A stretch of 64,000 nt of DNA, taken from NCBI RefSeq assembly GCF_037975245.1, contig NC_092576.1, positions 8,279,501 through 8,343,500 of the forward strand, written 5' to 3'. Under the pieces are notes generated by a model. That model was not told where the DNA came from. It saw only the letters and a program-made list of their open reading frames with translations, and did no database searches. The DNA is from Apostichopus japonicus (lineage: Eukaryota > Echinodermata > Holothuroidea > Aspidochirotida > Stichopodidae). Within the stretch, counting starts at the first letter, position 1, and the number at the start of each line of letters is the position of its first letter. Below are positions 46,112-59,009 of the stretch, in pieces. The translations under genes and the position numbers were made by a program.

Positions 46112-48135
46112 GCCCTTGGTACGCCCTTGGTTATGGAGTTATGTCCTTCGATGCAACACTGCCATCGAGAGATACAATGTTACACACTTCGACCTGAATG
46201 CTAATTGTACCCCAAACCTAGTACCGTAACTCTTACAATGAATCTAAAAATAAATACCGCATGCGACTGGAGAATTGAGTACGTCTCCTGCGAATATCAT
46301 GTATTGGATCCAAGGGCGTATCATGGGCGTGTTGGGGATTGGCGGACGCACCCATCACTTCTTGAGATAGTTCCCATCTGCATGAAAACGCGCACCCACA
46401 ACCCTACGCCCCGCCCCTCTAATCGCTTCCCGATGAGTTACAAAACTTAATTAAATGACCTTCGCTCGTAGTACAAAGACCTTGACAAAAATCCGGCAAC
46501 ACACCACTTCATCGATAACAGATGGCCGGATTGTGTATTAGTGACGTCTAGAGGCCGTGCACTGACCTACATGGAGTGTGACCACTCCCGACTTTTCAAT
46601 TTCCCAAGATCAGGCCCCGAAAAATCCAAGAAATCACAAGAACACTGTACTGTATGGATATCTAGCAATATCTAGCGATATCTAGCGATGAAAATCCCAA
46701 GATATTCCCTAAACTGAAGGCAGATAGAGAATCGAAGCCTTCAGTGTGTAATGAACTTGAAAATGTGCGTCTTTCGAAATGAAAAGAATGTGGGGCAAAG
46801 TAGCGTAACTCATATGGGCTCGGACCGTGCTAAGCCGGTGGCCCGACCAAAAGGGAGCCCCCACTATACTGATGCACAGAAAAGGGTATACCTCTTTGGA
46901 TAGGGACGGCCCGTTTTATTGGGAAAGAAAAGCTACTGCAAGACTGAACAAGACAATTATACATATTTTCACGTGATACGGAATACGGACATCATGATCA
47001 CGGGTTCATTGGGTATTAATGTCTGTATCGAGCTAGTTGTGTTATTTATTATTATAATGAAAACAAAGTATATATAATTTAAAACCCAATTCCAGCCAAT
47101 GTTATACTGAGTACAACCTCGGGACATATGAATTTTTGAAACTGCGCTCATTTGAAAAAAGAAGGCAGGGCTTTCATATAAGTATAATAATAAAAAGTAA
47201 AAATAAAGATGCCTTCGGTGTATCTTGTAAGTAAAAAAGCACAGGAAATTAGATGGAGACAAAGTTTCAGCCGAAATTAGGCCTATGCTTAGGTTTGATT
47301 ACTGTATTTGTACATTAGTCTCCATTATGCTCCATACAGTAGTGGGGCACTTGCCCACGGCCCCCCTGGAAAATCACAACTAAAATTAAAAAGTTAAGCA
47401 TTTGACGTTTCAATGATTTCCCCCAATCAACAGTTCTCTAGAAATGTTCATTGCATAGATGTGTGTAGAATTCGGTTTCGGAAATATCTGGTATTTTATT
47501 TCCTTCAACGAAGTTATAGTAGCCGTTATAAGAGGTTTCAATATTTGTACACCAATAAATTAACTGTGTCTGAATTTTCGAAAAATCCCTGACCACCATT
47601 CTTTATCATACTTCCCTCTACTCGTGCAATTTTGACCTGACCGGTCTGTTAGGGGTTGAAGGAGGTTTTTCTATATTGGTTGTCAATAGATGAAATTTTG
47701 TGCAACATTATGGGTATGTTTTGAAGTGAATTTATTCAAGAAAATTGTAAATTTTCAAATTCTGAACAAATAATAGGCTTAAAACCTTGAAAAGTGGGGC
47801 TTACGGGTATTGTGGGCCGCGACGTAGAATCACCTACAAAAAGCAATGTTCCACAGGAGATGCGATGAGGTCAAACATAATGTGTGACTGGTGACTATCT
47901 TCAAAAAGGTTATGGATGAAAAAAAACTATTGGGAAATTCTTGGTTCTCAGTCAAAAGTGTACATCTGGTTCGTCATTTCAAGCCCGAAAAGTGGCATTT
48001 CCGGTGATCTGGGGGGGGGAGAGGGGGCTATCAAAACCAGAAATTTTCTTGTACGCTGCGCGCCAACAGATGGTGGCGCTCCGCTTAGATAGTAATTCGC
48101 GCCTCCCGGGTTAGGAAATCCTGGATACGCCCCTG
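45915..48135. other. Repeat-rich segment bounded by inverted GGATACGCC-type ends
   Basis: Left edge CAGGCGCGTATCCAGG (45915-45930) and right edge CCTGGATACGCCCCTG (48120-48135) are near-perfect inverted repeats. A third related end lies near 46313. Inside are a GT/TA microsatellite (46052-46111) and GC-rich patches but no transposase. No target duplication was found, so this may be several nested or decayed hAT-like MITEs rather than one element. Confidence 0.4.
46052..46111. repeat. GT/TA microsatellite
   Basis: GT run followed by a TA run of about 50 bp. Confidence 0.9.
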
Positions 48136-48209
48136 TTGAGAAGGGAAAGCTTGGCACGAATGTATATGCAAACACTTTTCAGCCTACCTCTCCTGTTCTC
48201 CCTATTGGC

Positions 48210-48480
48210 TTCTTTATTATCTCCATCACTCGTGTGCTAATCATCTTATCATTATCTCGTTTGTGTTCACCCTGCTCATTAACCTGACTGTTTTCTGTTT
48301 GTGTATTTTTTCCCTTCTGTTACTGTCACTTGTCATTCAGCCACTAAAGAATATCCTACCTCGATCGAAACGTCAAGTCCTCTTACTTTTTCACATTCTC
48401 TTACACAGGCCCTTCAAGTGATAAGCAGTTTGTTAACAGGTTTGTCTTATTTTAAAATAAAACATGTCTAAAAAAACGGG
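48210..48480 (+). mobile_element. PLE 3'-UTR relic
   Basis: Matches 25980-26172 of the PLE palindrome: TGTTCACC, GCTCATTAACCTG, CTTCTGTTACTGT, a decayed ribozyme-like core ending CGATCGAAACGTC, then CACATTCTCTTACACAGG and the GATAAGCAGTTTG tail. No coding part remains. Confidence 0.75.
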
Positions 48481-49099
48481 ATATTTGTCTCATAAGTGGA
48501 CTCAAAGGTGAGAAAAATGTTTGTTTGTTTTGTAGTTAATGTTTGGTTTCATATTTTTTATCATTTATCTATCTAATTGATAGTATCTGTATTATCCGTT
48601 CAGCCTTCATTTATCGTCTTGTAATTTTGTTTTTCAAATATATCCTTGAGTGGCAGGTGTTGACCAGTACGTCAATAAGCTGATAAGGTGGTTTGATTGT
48701 TTTTCTCTAGAATAAAATTATGGAACAGTAAGACTTGTCTTGGTGATAAATTAGCTGATGAAGCATATCGCTCTTAATAAAACTCATCATCTGGCTAGAA
48801 CGTAGAAAGATGTGTATTGATGTTTTCATAAAGAAAAGTCAACTCTGAACTCTGTACTTTCTATAAAAACAAGCATCGATGGCAATATAGCTAATTGTTA
48901 GATGAAGAGTTAGTTACGGACTCTATCGGAATCATATGAAATACAGTTAAATGATGTTTTGCACTATTACCCCCTCCCCCAAACACACACACACACATGG
49001 CAACTTACTAGAAATGCCAGTTGTTATACTTTGCAATACATTTTGAAGATAGTAACATGAATCTTCAAAGCAGTTGATGAGTAATTAATTTCCTTTCGT

Positions 49100-49920
49100 T
49101 GACTTTTCAGTTAAGCGAGGAACAAAGCGCCATTGTTTGTGGTTCCTTGCTACATCCTCGCATCTGTCTGTGTTGACGTCCAGACGTTTTATATCGCCCT
49201 TGCAAATATCTTCGTGGGCAGGTGGGGTAGTTAGTGCTGTCCAATGCTCAAGGGCGTAGGAACCGGGGGACTGGAAAAATATGGAGGGGCGGAAGTATCA
49301 TTCCGCCCCCCGCTTCGCAAGTCAGAAAACCCCTATTTCATTTCCAAATGAGAAAAATATCCCATTTGGAGCACCAAATTGCATCTAAGGCCAGGTGAAA
49401 ATGCGAAATTATATACAAAATGGATTGGGTGGGTTGAAGTGTGCTATATTACACCAAATTGCATCTGAGGCCACCTGGAAATGCAAAAAAAAAAAATCCA
49501 AATGGGAGGGGGACACCCCCTCCCCTCAGACCCCTCCCCCAGGCCGGTCATCAGTCTTCACCACCCCCCCCCCGCTCAAAAGTACCTTTCTACGCCACTG
49601 CCAATGCTCATCTCCCAACTAAAAATTAGAAATACAGGATCTCGTTGGGAATCTACCATCCTCCATTCTGCATACGTGACCAACCACAGCAGCCTTTGTC
49701 AGTCTGAGCAATATGTACATTGGGAGTTTTGTGGGAGTCTGGAACATTCTCTCTCCAGGTAAAGCTTATGATTCGTCGCACGCATCGTGGACTGGGTATA
49801 GAAACTATTCCCCTTGTTGTCTTGTATGTTCTACATTGCCTAAGATTCACTACTGTATTGGAGAGTACTGATTATTTAGGCGTTATAAACTGCCATATTG
49901 GTCTTGATTGCAATTAATTT
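49100..49920 (-). mobile_element. Non-LTR retrotransposon 3' fragment split by MITE
   Basis: Same RT C-terminal fragment as at 58290-58745, interrupted by the hAT-like MITE. A minus-strand stretch near 49653-49850 shows the RRIISFTWRENVPDSHK block. Confidence 0.65.
49249..49600. mobile_element. Non-autonomous hAT-like MITE, copy 2
   Basis: Second copy of the element at 1824-2178. The target CCAATGCTCA is repeated at 49241-49250 and 49601-49610 (8 bp if CA belongs to the element). Paralogous empty sites near 58440 and, inverted, near 11005 show one copy. Confidence 0.88.
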
Positions 49921-51174
49921 TGAATTTCTCTCTAGAATTCTGCGTAGTATTCATATTTATGAATTAGCCTACAAAGTCTGCTTAGTTCAGTAAATATATC
50001 GACTGAAAGGGATTTAAAGGTAATATGTAAATGATTTAGCCATTATTTTTAATTTAATGGACAAAGGCCCTTTTCTCGGTGCAAGCACGTCTTCTTTTAT
50101 TCTTCCATCGAACTAAAGATTAACAAGTGCTTTCATGGTTTAACATGGTTTCATTTGTTCATGTAAATATTGAAGACGAGATCTTTCTGAACTAGCACAT
50201 ACATTGAGAAATACCAAAGGGCTATACAAATCTTCGGAGATCTGAAAACAGAATATATAACCAATTCAAGGCACTGCAAGGAGCCAGATACTTTTAAAGA
50301 TCCAAGGCACTGTTAGGACAGATGTGACCGCGCCATCTGCCAAATAACCCTATTGCTGTTAAGATCAGTTGCGGAAGCGAAACATATCAAGTTTTCATAT
50401 TTGCTGTTGTAACATGGGATCTGTATATAAAGCAAAATAATCCATTTTTGTCGCTATGAAATATTTTATTGACCATTTACATACGAAAAAACTGTGATAC
50501 ATTGCGACTTCAGGAAAATAACAGCAAAAAAAGATCGTCATTATCTCGTCATTTAATGACCCTAGGGTTACCTGCATACGATACCCAGTCACCGTGCATT
50601 ATTCATAACACTGCAATAGTCGTTCATTATAAGAATGAAGATTACTTTGTAGATTGTCGTGCACAGTTACAGTTTAACATAGTAGAGACATGCGCAGAAG
50701 AGTAAACATTGGAAATAAAACATTGGTTGTACGATATAAAGTATACGTCGTGTATAATTACATGAACCACAATACTTGCAGTAGGAAGTTAAAGAAAGAC
50801 GTTTAACAATACAAACAAACCGGATGGATAAACTACAAATATTATTTCATTCATAAAGAAACTTGTTCACATATAATTAATTTGACATTGCAACGCTATT
50901 CACTTCTCAAATCGTGTCATACTTTAATTTAATATGAACTTCAAGTGGGTTTCAATTAGTTTTTTTTTAAATCCACAGATATCAAAGACAGTTCATTTAC
51001 TTTGCTTCATATGTAACCCGAGGAGATAAACATGTTAGGTGGAGTGACATGTTCTTCTACATAATGCATAAATCTAACATTATTTGACTTATTTAGACTT
51101 ATTTGATAATTATCGTATGTAGTAGCGCTGATGCCCTTTTGTGAGAAATTCAACTGGGAAATGAAAAGGAAGTT

Positions 51175-51720
51175 CTTCTTCTTCAGCCGTTGTCGACCCA
51201 CTGCTGGATGAAGGCCTCAGCATGATATCTCCAATTCTCTCTCTCCCTTGCATGTGTGTACCAATTGGTTTCATTCCAGAATGTCTGTATTTCATCTCTC
51301 CATCTCTTTCTTTGCCTGCCTCTGTTCCTTTTCCCGTCAAGCGGTGTCCATACAGTGGTTAGCGTGCTCCATCTTCCATCTCCCCTTCTAGTGACATGGC
51401 CGGCCCATGTCCATTTACGATGTTTGATTACTTCCATTATATCCTGTACCTTTGTCTGTTCCCTTATCCACTTATTGGTTTTGTGATCTTTGTATGTTAT
51501 GTTAAGCGTACTCCTCTCCATGTTATGTTGTGCGGCTGCTAACTTTCTTCCTTTTTAATTGTTAGTGTCCATGTTTCTGATGCATATGTCATTGATGGGA
51601 GAATGCATTGGTCAAACACTTTCCTTTTTAAGCATAATGGTAGATTGCCCTTCATGATGTGACTGTATCTGCCAAATGCTTGCCACCCTGATTTGATTCT
51701 CCTACTTATTTCATTATCTT
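51175..51720 (-). mobile_element. 5'-truncated non-LTR retrotransposon, copy 2
   Basis: Same insertion as at 29448-29993, at the orthologous base. Edges are GAAAAGGAAGTT (51163-51174) and GAAGAGGAAGTT (51721-51732). The frame is broken near 51522-51555, where the KMERKL stretch is damaged, so this copy is more decayed. Confidence 0.85.
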
Positions 51721-51903
51721 GAAGAGGAAGTTAAATTATGATAATTTGACTTATTCCTCAACGATAATTTCTAATTGAACGAATACAAATAGTGAGAAAT
51801 ACTCAACAGAACCATTATTTTCTGAAATGAAGTTTCTTTCAAGGAGTAAACTATATGCAAATTGTGAAAGGCTCAAGAAAATAGTCCTCTTGTTATCACT
51901 AGC

Positions 51904-51909
51904 TTTATT
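51904..51909 (-). promoter_or_regulatory. Poly(A) signal
   Basis: AATAAA on the minus strand, about 65 bp below the ancestral stop. Confidence 0.5.
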
Positions 51910-51973
51910 TCATTGGTGAAACCTGGGTAGATTAGGTAAAATTGTTGACGAATAACTTTTTATACTTTTGCAG

Positions 51974-53493
51974 TTACGTTGGTACGTCTTCACTTATCGA
52001 CACACAAACTTTTCGTACTAACCTTAAAAGTATTGGAAATAGAAACAATGTGATAATAAATAAACGAAAACTATCACCAGACCGTTTATATCATGATCAA
52101 CTACTGTAGTACCGCCGCTCACTGTAACAGATACAATATGAGCCAATGTTGTTTTCTCGTGATCTGTTTCGCATCTATTCAGATTTACTGAGCTAATCTT
52201 TTGATTATTGTATTCATTGGGTGTCGCACAACTAGGATAAAGTATCTCGTCAGTATAGGACATTAGTAAATAGTCTCTTAAATGAATTGCATAGCAATCG
52301 CACTTTATAGGATTATCTAAAAGGTTCAATGTTGTATATCCATGCAAGTTGTTTAAAGTGTCAACGTCAAGAAATTCGATTTGGTTTCCAGCCAAATCGA
52401 GGAACCCAAGATTGGGATTGTTAGAAAAGAGGTTTCGATTGATCGACTCTATCTTATTATATTCAAGTGAAAGACCACTTAACTTTATATTTTGATTAAA
52501 AAGGTCTGGATCAGCAAGGTTTTTAATAAGGTTGCCAGACAAGTTAATTTCTTCAACGTTAGGGAAATATGAAAAGAATGGTGAAGAAATATTTTCTATG
52601 GAATTATTGTTTAGTCCAAGTGAAACCACTGATGAAGAGTTGTTATTAAACCAATTAATTGGCAAATTCGAAATATTATTATGGCCGAGAATGACAGCAC
52701 GCAGTGACGTGAATCTGTAGAAATATGCTGAATTTGAGTTAACCAAGTAATTATTTGCTAATCGTAGATATTTAAGAGATGCATGGTAAACATATGTGCC
52801 AGTAAAGAACACTAATTCGTTGTCATCTAAATCAAGTGATTCCAAATTTTGCAGATACTGAAGTATATTAAGGGAAAACATTGATATCTTGTTATTGGAT
52901 AAGTTCAAAGTTTTCAGCCAACTAAATCCACGTAGTGTATCGTCTTTAACAACCACCAATCGGTTATGCGATAAATTCAGGCTTTCTACAGAAGTTAAAT
53001 TTGGAAAAACATTACCAATATCAACGATACCGTTGTTACTTAAATATAAGTTTTCCAAACTCATCACGCCTTGGAAAATTCTTGTAGGCAGTGTTTCGAT
53101 ATTGTTATGATATATGTAAATATTCTTCAATTTCGTCAAATTTCGAAAATATGTCGAATTAATATTATCAAGCAATAGCTTACCATTGTTAATAAAGGAT
53201 AACTCTCTTAAGTTACTCAGACCGGCTAGAAACCGCCAGTCACCATTTTGAATGAATGTTGAATTACTATTGGCTATGATCAAATCCGTCAACTTATGAG
53301 AGAGTTCCTTTTCAAACTGGTCGGAACTATTTGACATAAGTTTGCTGCAAACTAGAGTATGATATAACGGACAACAGTTGGACGGGGTAGGATTCTCGCA
53401 TTCATCATATACATGCCAATATAAACCACAAGTATGAGAACACATTTTTAAAACTAGAAATGTCAATATCGCGAGAATAAAGTATTGAGACAT
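51974..53493 (-). CDS. LRR-transmembrane receptor with frameshifted anchor
   Basis: Homology covers the whole 506-residue gene (stop expected at 51974), but a 1-bp deletion near 52064-52066, inside the membrane helix, shifts the frame. Translation then ends at 52024 after 489 codons from the conserved MSQYF start (an extra in-frame ATG lies at 53499). Signal peptide, LRRNT, all LRRs and LRRCT are intact. The new C-terminus (VIVFVYLLSHCFYFQYF) stays hydrophobic but loses the RLVRK stop-transfer residues and the tail. It could be a recent pseudogene, a secreted or unstable protein, or, less likely, a substrate for lipid anchoring. The ectodomain is closest to a mix of the 41.3 and 60.8-kb genes. 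Confidence 0.85.
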
Positions 53494-53555
53494 TGTCATG
53501 GAATTATAAAACCTTATTGACCTTTTTGTGGCAAAAAGACTGCCGAGTAACGAAA

Positions 53556-53727
53556 TGAGTCAATATCGTGCGGGTGTATGGATAAAAACTACTATAACGA
53601 ACACTTTGAGTGATATGATCGTGAGCAGGAAGATACCAGTCTTTGTAGGAACCTTACTTAAATTATGTGATCGTTTCTTATAGAACTTTCATACCCGTTC
53701 CTTAACGTATTCCGCGCGCGTGACGTC
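53556..53727 (-). promoter_or_regulatory. Conserved receptor 5' flank (AP-1 and CRE-like motifs)
   Basis: TGAGTCA at 53556-53562 (63 bp above the family ATG) and TGACGTC at 53721-53727. Confidence 0.5.
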
Positions 53728-54520
53728 GTTTCTGTTATAATTCATTTATGACGGATATTACAATTATTGTTTGATACAAGTTTGATACATTTCTTCTGCT
53801 TTCCAAGTTACCTTTAATTTGCGGATATACAATGCAGAGCTGTTAGGAATGAACATGTCCTCTCTGGATCGCTGTGAAGGTATTCACCCAATGAAACCAA
53901 CATTTGGTAATGTAGTGATATTTAACCTTATAGAATCAACATGGATCAAATCCAACAGTTCCTTGGAGAATTATGATAACATATATTTTAATACACAAAC
54001 TCCAAATGTGTTGAAAATCGATGGCTATCAAAAGTCGAAAATAGGAAGAGCAGTCCTCCCCAAAAAGGTGTATTCATCTGGAGGTGAGGTGTAAACATCA
54101 CCCGTATACACAGAACAAATATTCTTGTTAGCACAACAGAGAGATGAATAAATTAGCGTCGATACACCAGGACATTGTAATACATTTTGTAATACATATT
54201 TCCTCCACAAAATTGTCTTTCCAAAAATGTCTTAGTTGCATGAAAAATCAATGAGGTTACTTGTCCATAGAATAAATCTCTTTAAGGCAATCATATGCAG
54301 TTGTAATAGTCGCATCGATACACCAGAACTGAGTTAGTATTAACGTTTATATACCAGGACAGTTAAGCAAAGACACTGAAATTATGTTTTCCAGCACAAA
54401 TTCCTCTTTGTAATTTTTCCGTCAGTTCCATGAAAGAATATATTAGCTACATTCAAGAATAGTGAAAACATTTACTTTGACACAACAAGGTTGAGATGGA
54501 AATAGCTGCGTTGATACAAT

Positions 54521-54856
54521 AACATGTCCAGGACTAAAGTTCACGTTGATCCATCAGAATGGTGCATAACACATCAAAATATTAGTATGTTGGATGTCGT
54601 AAAAATATTCACTTAAATCCTCCTTCTAGTTATGATAAACAAAAAAGTAACACTGGTAAGTTCATGCTTCATTCTCATAAATAATTCAAATAACATGTCC
54701 AGGACTAAAGTTCACGTTGATCCATCAGAATGGTGCATAACACATCAAAATATTAGTATGTTGGATGTCGTAAAAATATTCACTTAAATCCTCCTTCTAG
54801 TTATGATAAACAAAAAAGTAACACTGGTAAGTTCATGCTTCATTCTCTCCTGGTAT
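54521..54856. repeat. Tandem duplication, offset 171 bp
   Basis: The segment starting AACATGTCCAGGACTAAAG occurs at 54521 and again at 54692, each running through GTAAGTTCATGCTTCATTCTC. Other units have one copy. Confidence 0.9.
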
Positions 54857-55309
54857 TAAAGTAAAAAAAAAGAAGGTTTAAGAATAATCAGGAGACAGCC
54901 GCAAAATCTTTCAACAATCTTACCTAGAGAGAAAACAACTGTTAGAAAACAGCTATGTTAAAGTTAGAGCGCCTTACTTTCTGATCCTATCAGAATCTTC
55001 TTCAGTGGCAAACTGAGACGCAATCAAACACATCAAGTGACACATATGCACAGACATTTCAATTTTGACATAAAAGTAATGAATAATAATAATACCAAAT
55101 TAATATGCCACTCTTATCAGTCAAGACGTGTTCAATCGCGCTTACAACGACAACAAATTACGAACGAGACAGATAAATGAATGAATAAATAAATAAATGA
55201 AGGATTAAAGCATGACCTCTATCTACCGAATAACACAAGAAGTGCACGGGCGTGCTTAAACCAAAATATAAATAAAGATAGTTGAAAAGAGAAATTAGTT
55301 GATAGGTAA

Positions 55310-55800
55310 CTTACAGAAGTATTCATCGTAATTATTAAAGAGAATTTTTTTTAGACGTTTCTTAATAGAATCATAGGTTGGAATGACTCGGAGTTCTAGT
55401 GGTATGGTGTTCCATAATCGAGGCCACATTTTCACAAGTGAGCAATCAGTGAACTTGGTTTAAGTTTTTGGTTTGAGTGCAATGGCTATGGAGGTAGGGG
55501 AAACTAATTATATCATTGATTAATAAATAGGCGCATTGTCATGTAGACATTTATAGACCATCAGTATCAATTTTAATAAGATTATCTCAAGCACTCCCTA
55601 TACAATAGTCCGTGTACCTGAGACTGTGGTAAGTACCATTATGTTGATCGGGGTAATGTAAGTGGGTGTTAAACAAGAGCCCAAGGGCACTATGGTTCCT
55701 TGCTTGTAAGGAATATTTACAAGGGAACAGCACTGTCCTAAAATCGCTCTGTGGTCTGATGAACACACACAATATTATTGCCCAAAATATCACAAATCAA
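55310..55800 (-). mobile_element. L2/CR1-group LINE RT C-terminal relic, copy C
   Basis: Near-identical to 26570-27060, with the same stops and the LWNTIPLELR-type block. Confidence 0.7.
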
Positions 55801-57342
55801 CCGTTGGTCCTGTTGAGAACCTGTTGACGACCAAGTGACTGATATGAGCAAGAGTTGGCTTTTTTTTTTACAGAACTTACAGAATCATCCTAACTGTACT
55901 TATTAAGAATTTTAACAAAACCAAACGAACTTCGATCTCTAATAACTTCGCACACAAAGGTTGCAGAGGAGTCAACTTATGGACAATTTAGATCGGAATA
56001 TGTATTATAAAAAAAAAAAACTTAACCTCTCATAACTTCGCACACGAAGGTCGCACAGGGGTCAACCATGGGCAATTTTGATCGGAAGGTACCTTTGAGA
56101 TCCGATTATGGCCACGAAAATTTAAATAACCAAAGAAACTAATAAAGGTCACCGGAGGTCAACCTGAGGTCAAAGGTCACCTAGATGCGGGTCGACTGTT
56201 GGATTACAATAGCGTAACTCCCAACCTTGACGGACATTTTGTTTCAAGTTATTACAAAAATTATAGTTTTTGACCCCTTATTGACCTTTGTTGACCTTGG
56301 ATCACATGACCCTTATGTTTTGAAACGATCCCTTACCCCATTCATAACTACTCCCAAAATATCAACCATGTCGGAACCCTGTCAATAGGAGTTATTGCTG
56401 TTTTCAATATTATGGTTTTGGCGTCTAACTGACCTTTGGTGACCTTCACATGCACCAAAAAAAAATAGGGCACACGTTCTCACTATGGCGGATCTATATA
56501 CCAAGTTTGAGTTATGTTCAACTTTACCCTTGTTGAGTTACAATGTACCCAAACAAGTGTCGCACACGCACACATAGACGCACACGCCAACCTGACTACA
56601 TAGGTTCCTTTGCTAAAGCAAGGAACCAATAAAAACCAATTTGGAAATGTATCTATCACGAAAATAAATGTTTGCACTTCAGATGACGTATAAGGAATAA
56701 ACTTATTTGTTATTTCTCCTGAAATACAATTCTCATTCGACTACTCAAAATGTATATTATATGCCATCCTTATTCATTAGGAATATAACCCCTGTGACGC
56801 GGTACAAGTACGAAGGTTCTAATATTTTTCACTAATGTTTCTAGAATGACTGGCAGTATTCCAAATGTTCCAATATTCCAAATTGAAAAGTAAAGTAAGT
56901 CATTGACTATGAAGCCAAAATCTTACCACTGATATACTAGAAGACTGAAAAACAAAACAAAGAATGTAAAACTTTAAACTTTTATCTGGCTTTATTTTAT
57001 TGTCTATAGTATTCCATGAGGGAATGATATAAACAAAAAATCTACATTTACTTCAACGGTATCAGGACAAAGAATAGAGCCAGCCATGAGAACAAAACAA
57101 ACCATTCTCTAAAAGACATATCATATGTAATTGTTTAAAACAAATGAAAGTATAGCGAAATCGCGTGGCATTCAAGAACCTAACGATGCATGTAGATTCA
57201 ACAATTTATTGTAAGCAACTAGATTGACGTTGTTCTTATGTTAATCATCTTTAGATGCAGCTCTTACCTGTGTCCATTTCAAACTTTTCATCATAACCAT
57301 TAACTACAGCAACCTTTTATTTGTTTGAAAATACCTTTTCCA

Positions 57343-57384
57343 AACTAAAAATTTCAATGTTGCAATGATAAAGTATTGAGACAT
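57343..57384 (-). pseudogene. Receptor signal-peptide fragment
   Basis: About 40 bp on the minus strand read MSQYFIIATLKF, matching the receptor signal peptide, then stop matching. It lies directly before a PLE 3' relic. It is probably another gene reduced to its first bases. Confidence 0.65.
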
Positions 57385-57429
57385 TGATTAAAATATTGAG
57401 ATATTGTTCTTTTCTTCTCTCCATCCCTC

Positions 57430-57665
57430 CTCTACTGATCCTCTTACCTTTTCTCTTTGTGTTCCTTCTGCTTATTAACCTGTCTGTATTTTGTTTGTGT
57501 ATTTGTCCCTTCTGTTACTGTAACTTGTCATTTAGCCACGAAAGAAGATCCTACTTCAATTGAAACGTCAAGTCCTCTTACTTTTTCACATTCTCTTACA
57601 CAGGCCCTTCAGTGGATAAGCAGTTTGCTAACAGTTTTGTCTTATTTTAAAATAAAACATGTCTA
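57430..57665 (+). mobile_element. PLE 3'-UTR relic
   Basis: Same as 48210-48480: TTCCTTCTGCTTATTAACC, a decayed ACGAAAGAAGATCC...TTGAAACGTC core, then the GTGGATAAGCAGTTTGC tail. Confidence 0.75.
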
Positions 57666-58289
57666 AAAGACGGGATATTTGTCTCATAAGTGGACTCAAG
57701 AGAGAAAAATGTTTGCTTGTTTTGTAGTGTACCTTTCCGTCTAATGTTTGGTTTCCTTTTTTTATCATTTATCTATCTAATTGATAGTATCTGTATTATC
57801 CGTTCAGCCTCATTTATCGTCTTGTAATTTTGTTTTTCAAATATATCCTTGAGTGGCAGGTGTTGACCAGTACGTCAATAAGCTGATAAGGTGGTTTGAT
57901 TGTTTTTCTCTAGAATAAAATTATGGAACAGTAAGACTTGTCTTGGTGATAAATTACCTGATGAAGCATATCGCTCTTAATGAAACTCATCATCTGGCTA
58001 GAACGTAGGAAGATGTATATTGATGTTTTCATCAAGAAACATCAACTCTGAACTCTGTACTTTCTATAAAAACAAACATCGATGGAAATATAGCTAATTG
58101 TTAGATAAAGAGTTAGTTACGGACTCTAGCGGAATCAAATCAAATACAGTTAAATGATGTTTTGCACTATTACCCCCTCCCCCAAACACACACACCTGAC
58201 AACTTACTAGAAATGCCAGTTGTTATACTTTGCAATACATTTTGAAGATAGTAACATGAATCTTCAAAGCAGTTGATGAGTAATTAATT

Positions 58290-58745
58290 TCCTTTCGTTG
58301 ACTTTTCAGTTAAGCGAGGAACAAAGCGCCATTGTTTGTGGTACCTTGCTACATCCTCGCATCTGTCTGTGTTGACGTCCAGACGTTTTATATCGCCCTT
58401 GCAAATATCTTCGTGGGGCAGGTGGGGTAGTTAGTGCTGTCCAATGCTCCTCTTTCCAACTAAAAATGAGAAAAACAGGATCTCGTTGGGAATCTACTAT
58501 CCTCCCTTCTGCATATGTGACCAGACCAGAGCAGGCTATGTCAGCCTGAGCAATATGTACATTGGGAGTTTTGTGAGAGTTTGGAACATTCTCTCTCCAG
58601 GTAAAGCCTATGATTCGTCGCACGCAGCGTGGGTATAGAAACTATTCCCCTTGTCGTCTTGTATGTTCTACATTGCCTAAGCTTCACTAATGTATTGGAG
58701 AGTACTGATGATTTAGGCAAACTGCCATATTGGTCTTGATTGCAA
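58290..58745 (-). mobile_element. Non-LTR retrotransposon 3' fragment, MITE-free copy
   Basis: The minus strand reads MRRIIGFTWRENVPNSHK, then GLVTYAEGRIVDS, matching the LRRILG/W.D.VPN and RMEDGRIP motifs of these polyproteins, with damage. It shows the empty site of the MITE at about 58440. Confidence 0.65.
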
Positions 58746-59009
58746 TTAATTTGAATTTCTCTCTAGTATTCTGCGTAGTATTCATATTTATGAATTAGCC
58801 TACAAAGTTTGCTTAGTTCAGTACATATATCGACTAAAATGGAAGTAAAGGTAATATGTAAATGATTTAGCCATTATTTTTCATTTAATGGACAAAGGCT
58901 CTTTTCTCGGTGCAAGCATGTCTTCTTTTATCCTTCCAGCAAACTAAAGATTAACAAGTGCTTTTATGGTTTAACATGGTTTCCTTTGTTCATGTAAATA
59001 TTGAAGACA

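Larger units (their letters stand above)
48590..50130. repeat. Segmental block, inverted relative to 10500-11700
   Basis: Close copies lie at 57780-58930 (same orientation) and partly at 27690-28640. It carries the LINE relic and, only here, the MITE. Confidence 0.75.
50240..51973. repeat. Receptor 3'-flank block, RTE-bearing type, copy 2
   Basis: Partner of 28680-30245 and 59010-60847. Confidence 0.7.
53494..57320. repeat. Receptor 5'-flank segmental duplication, copy C (longest)
   Basis: Contains everything in copies A and B except the PLE palindrome, plus segments each of them has lost. The part at 56640-57320 pairs with 33810-34500. A local tandem duplication is listed separately. Confidence 0.8.
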
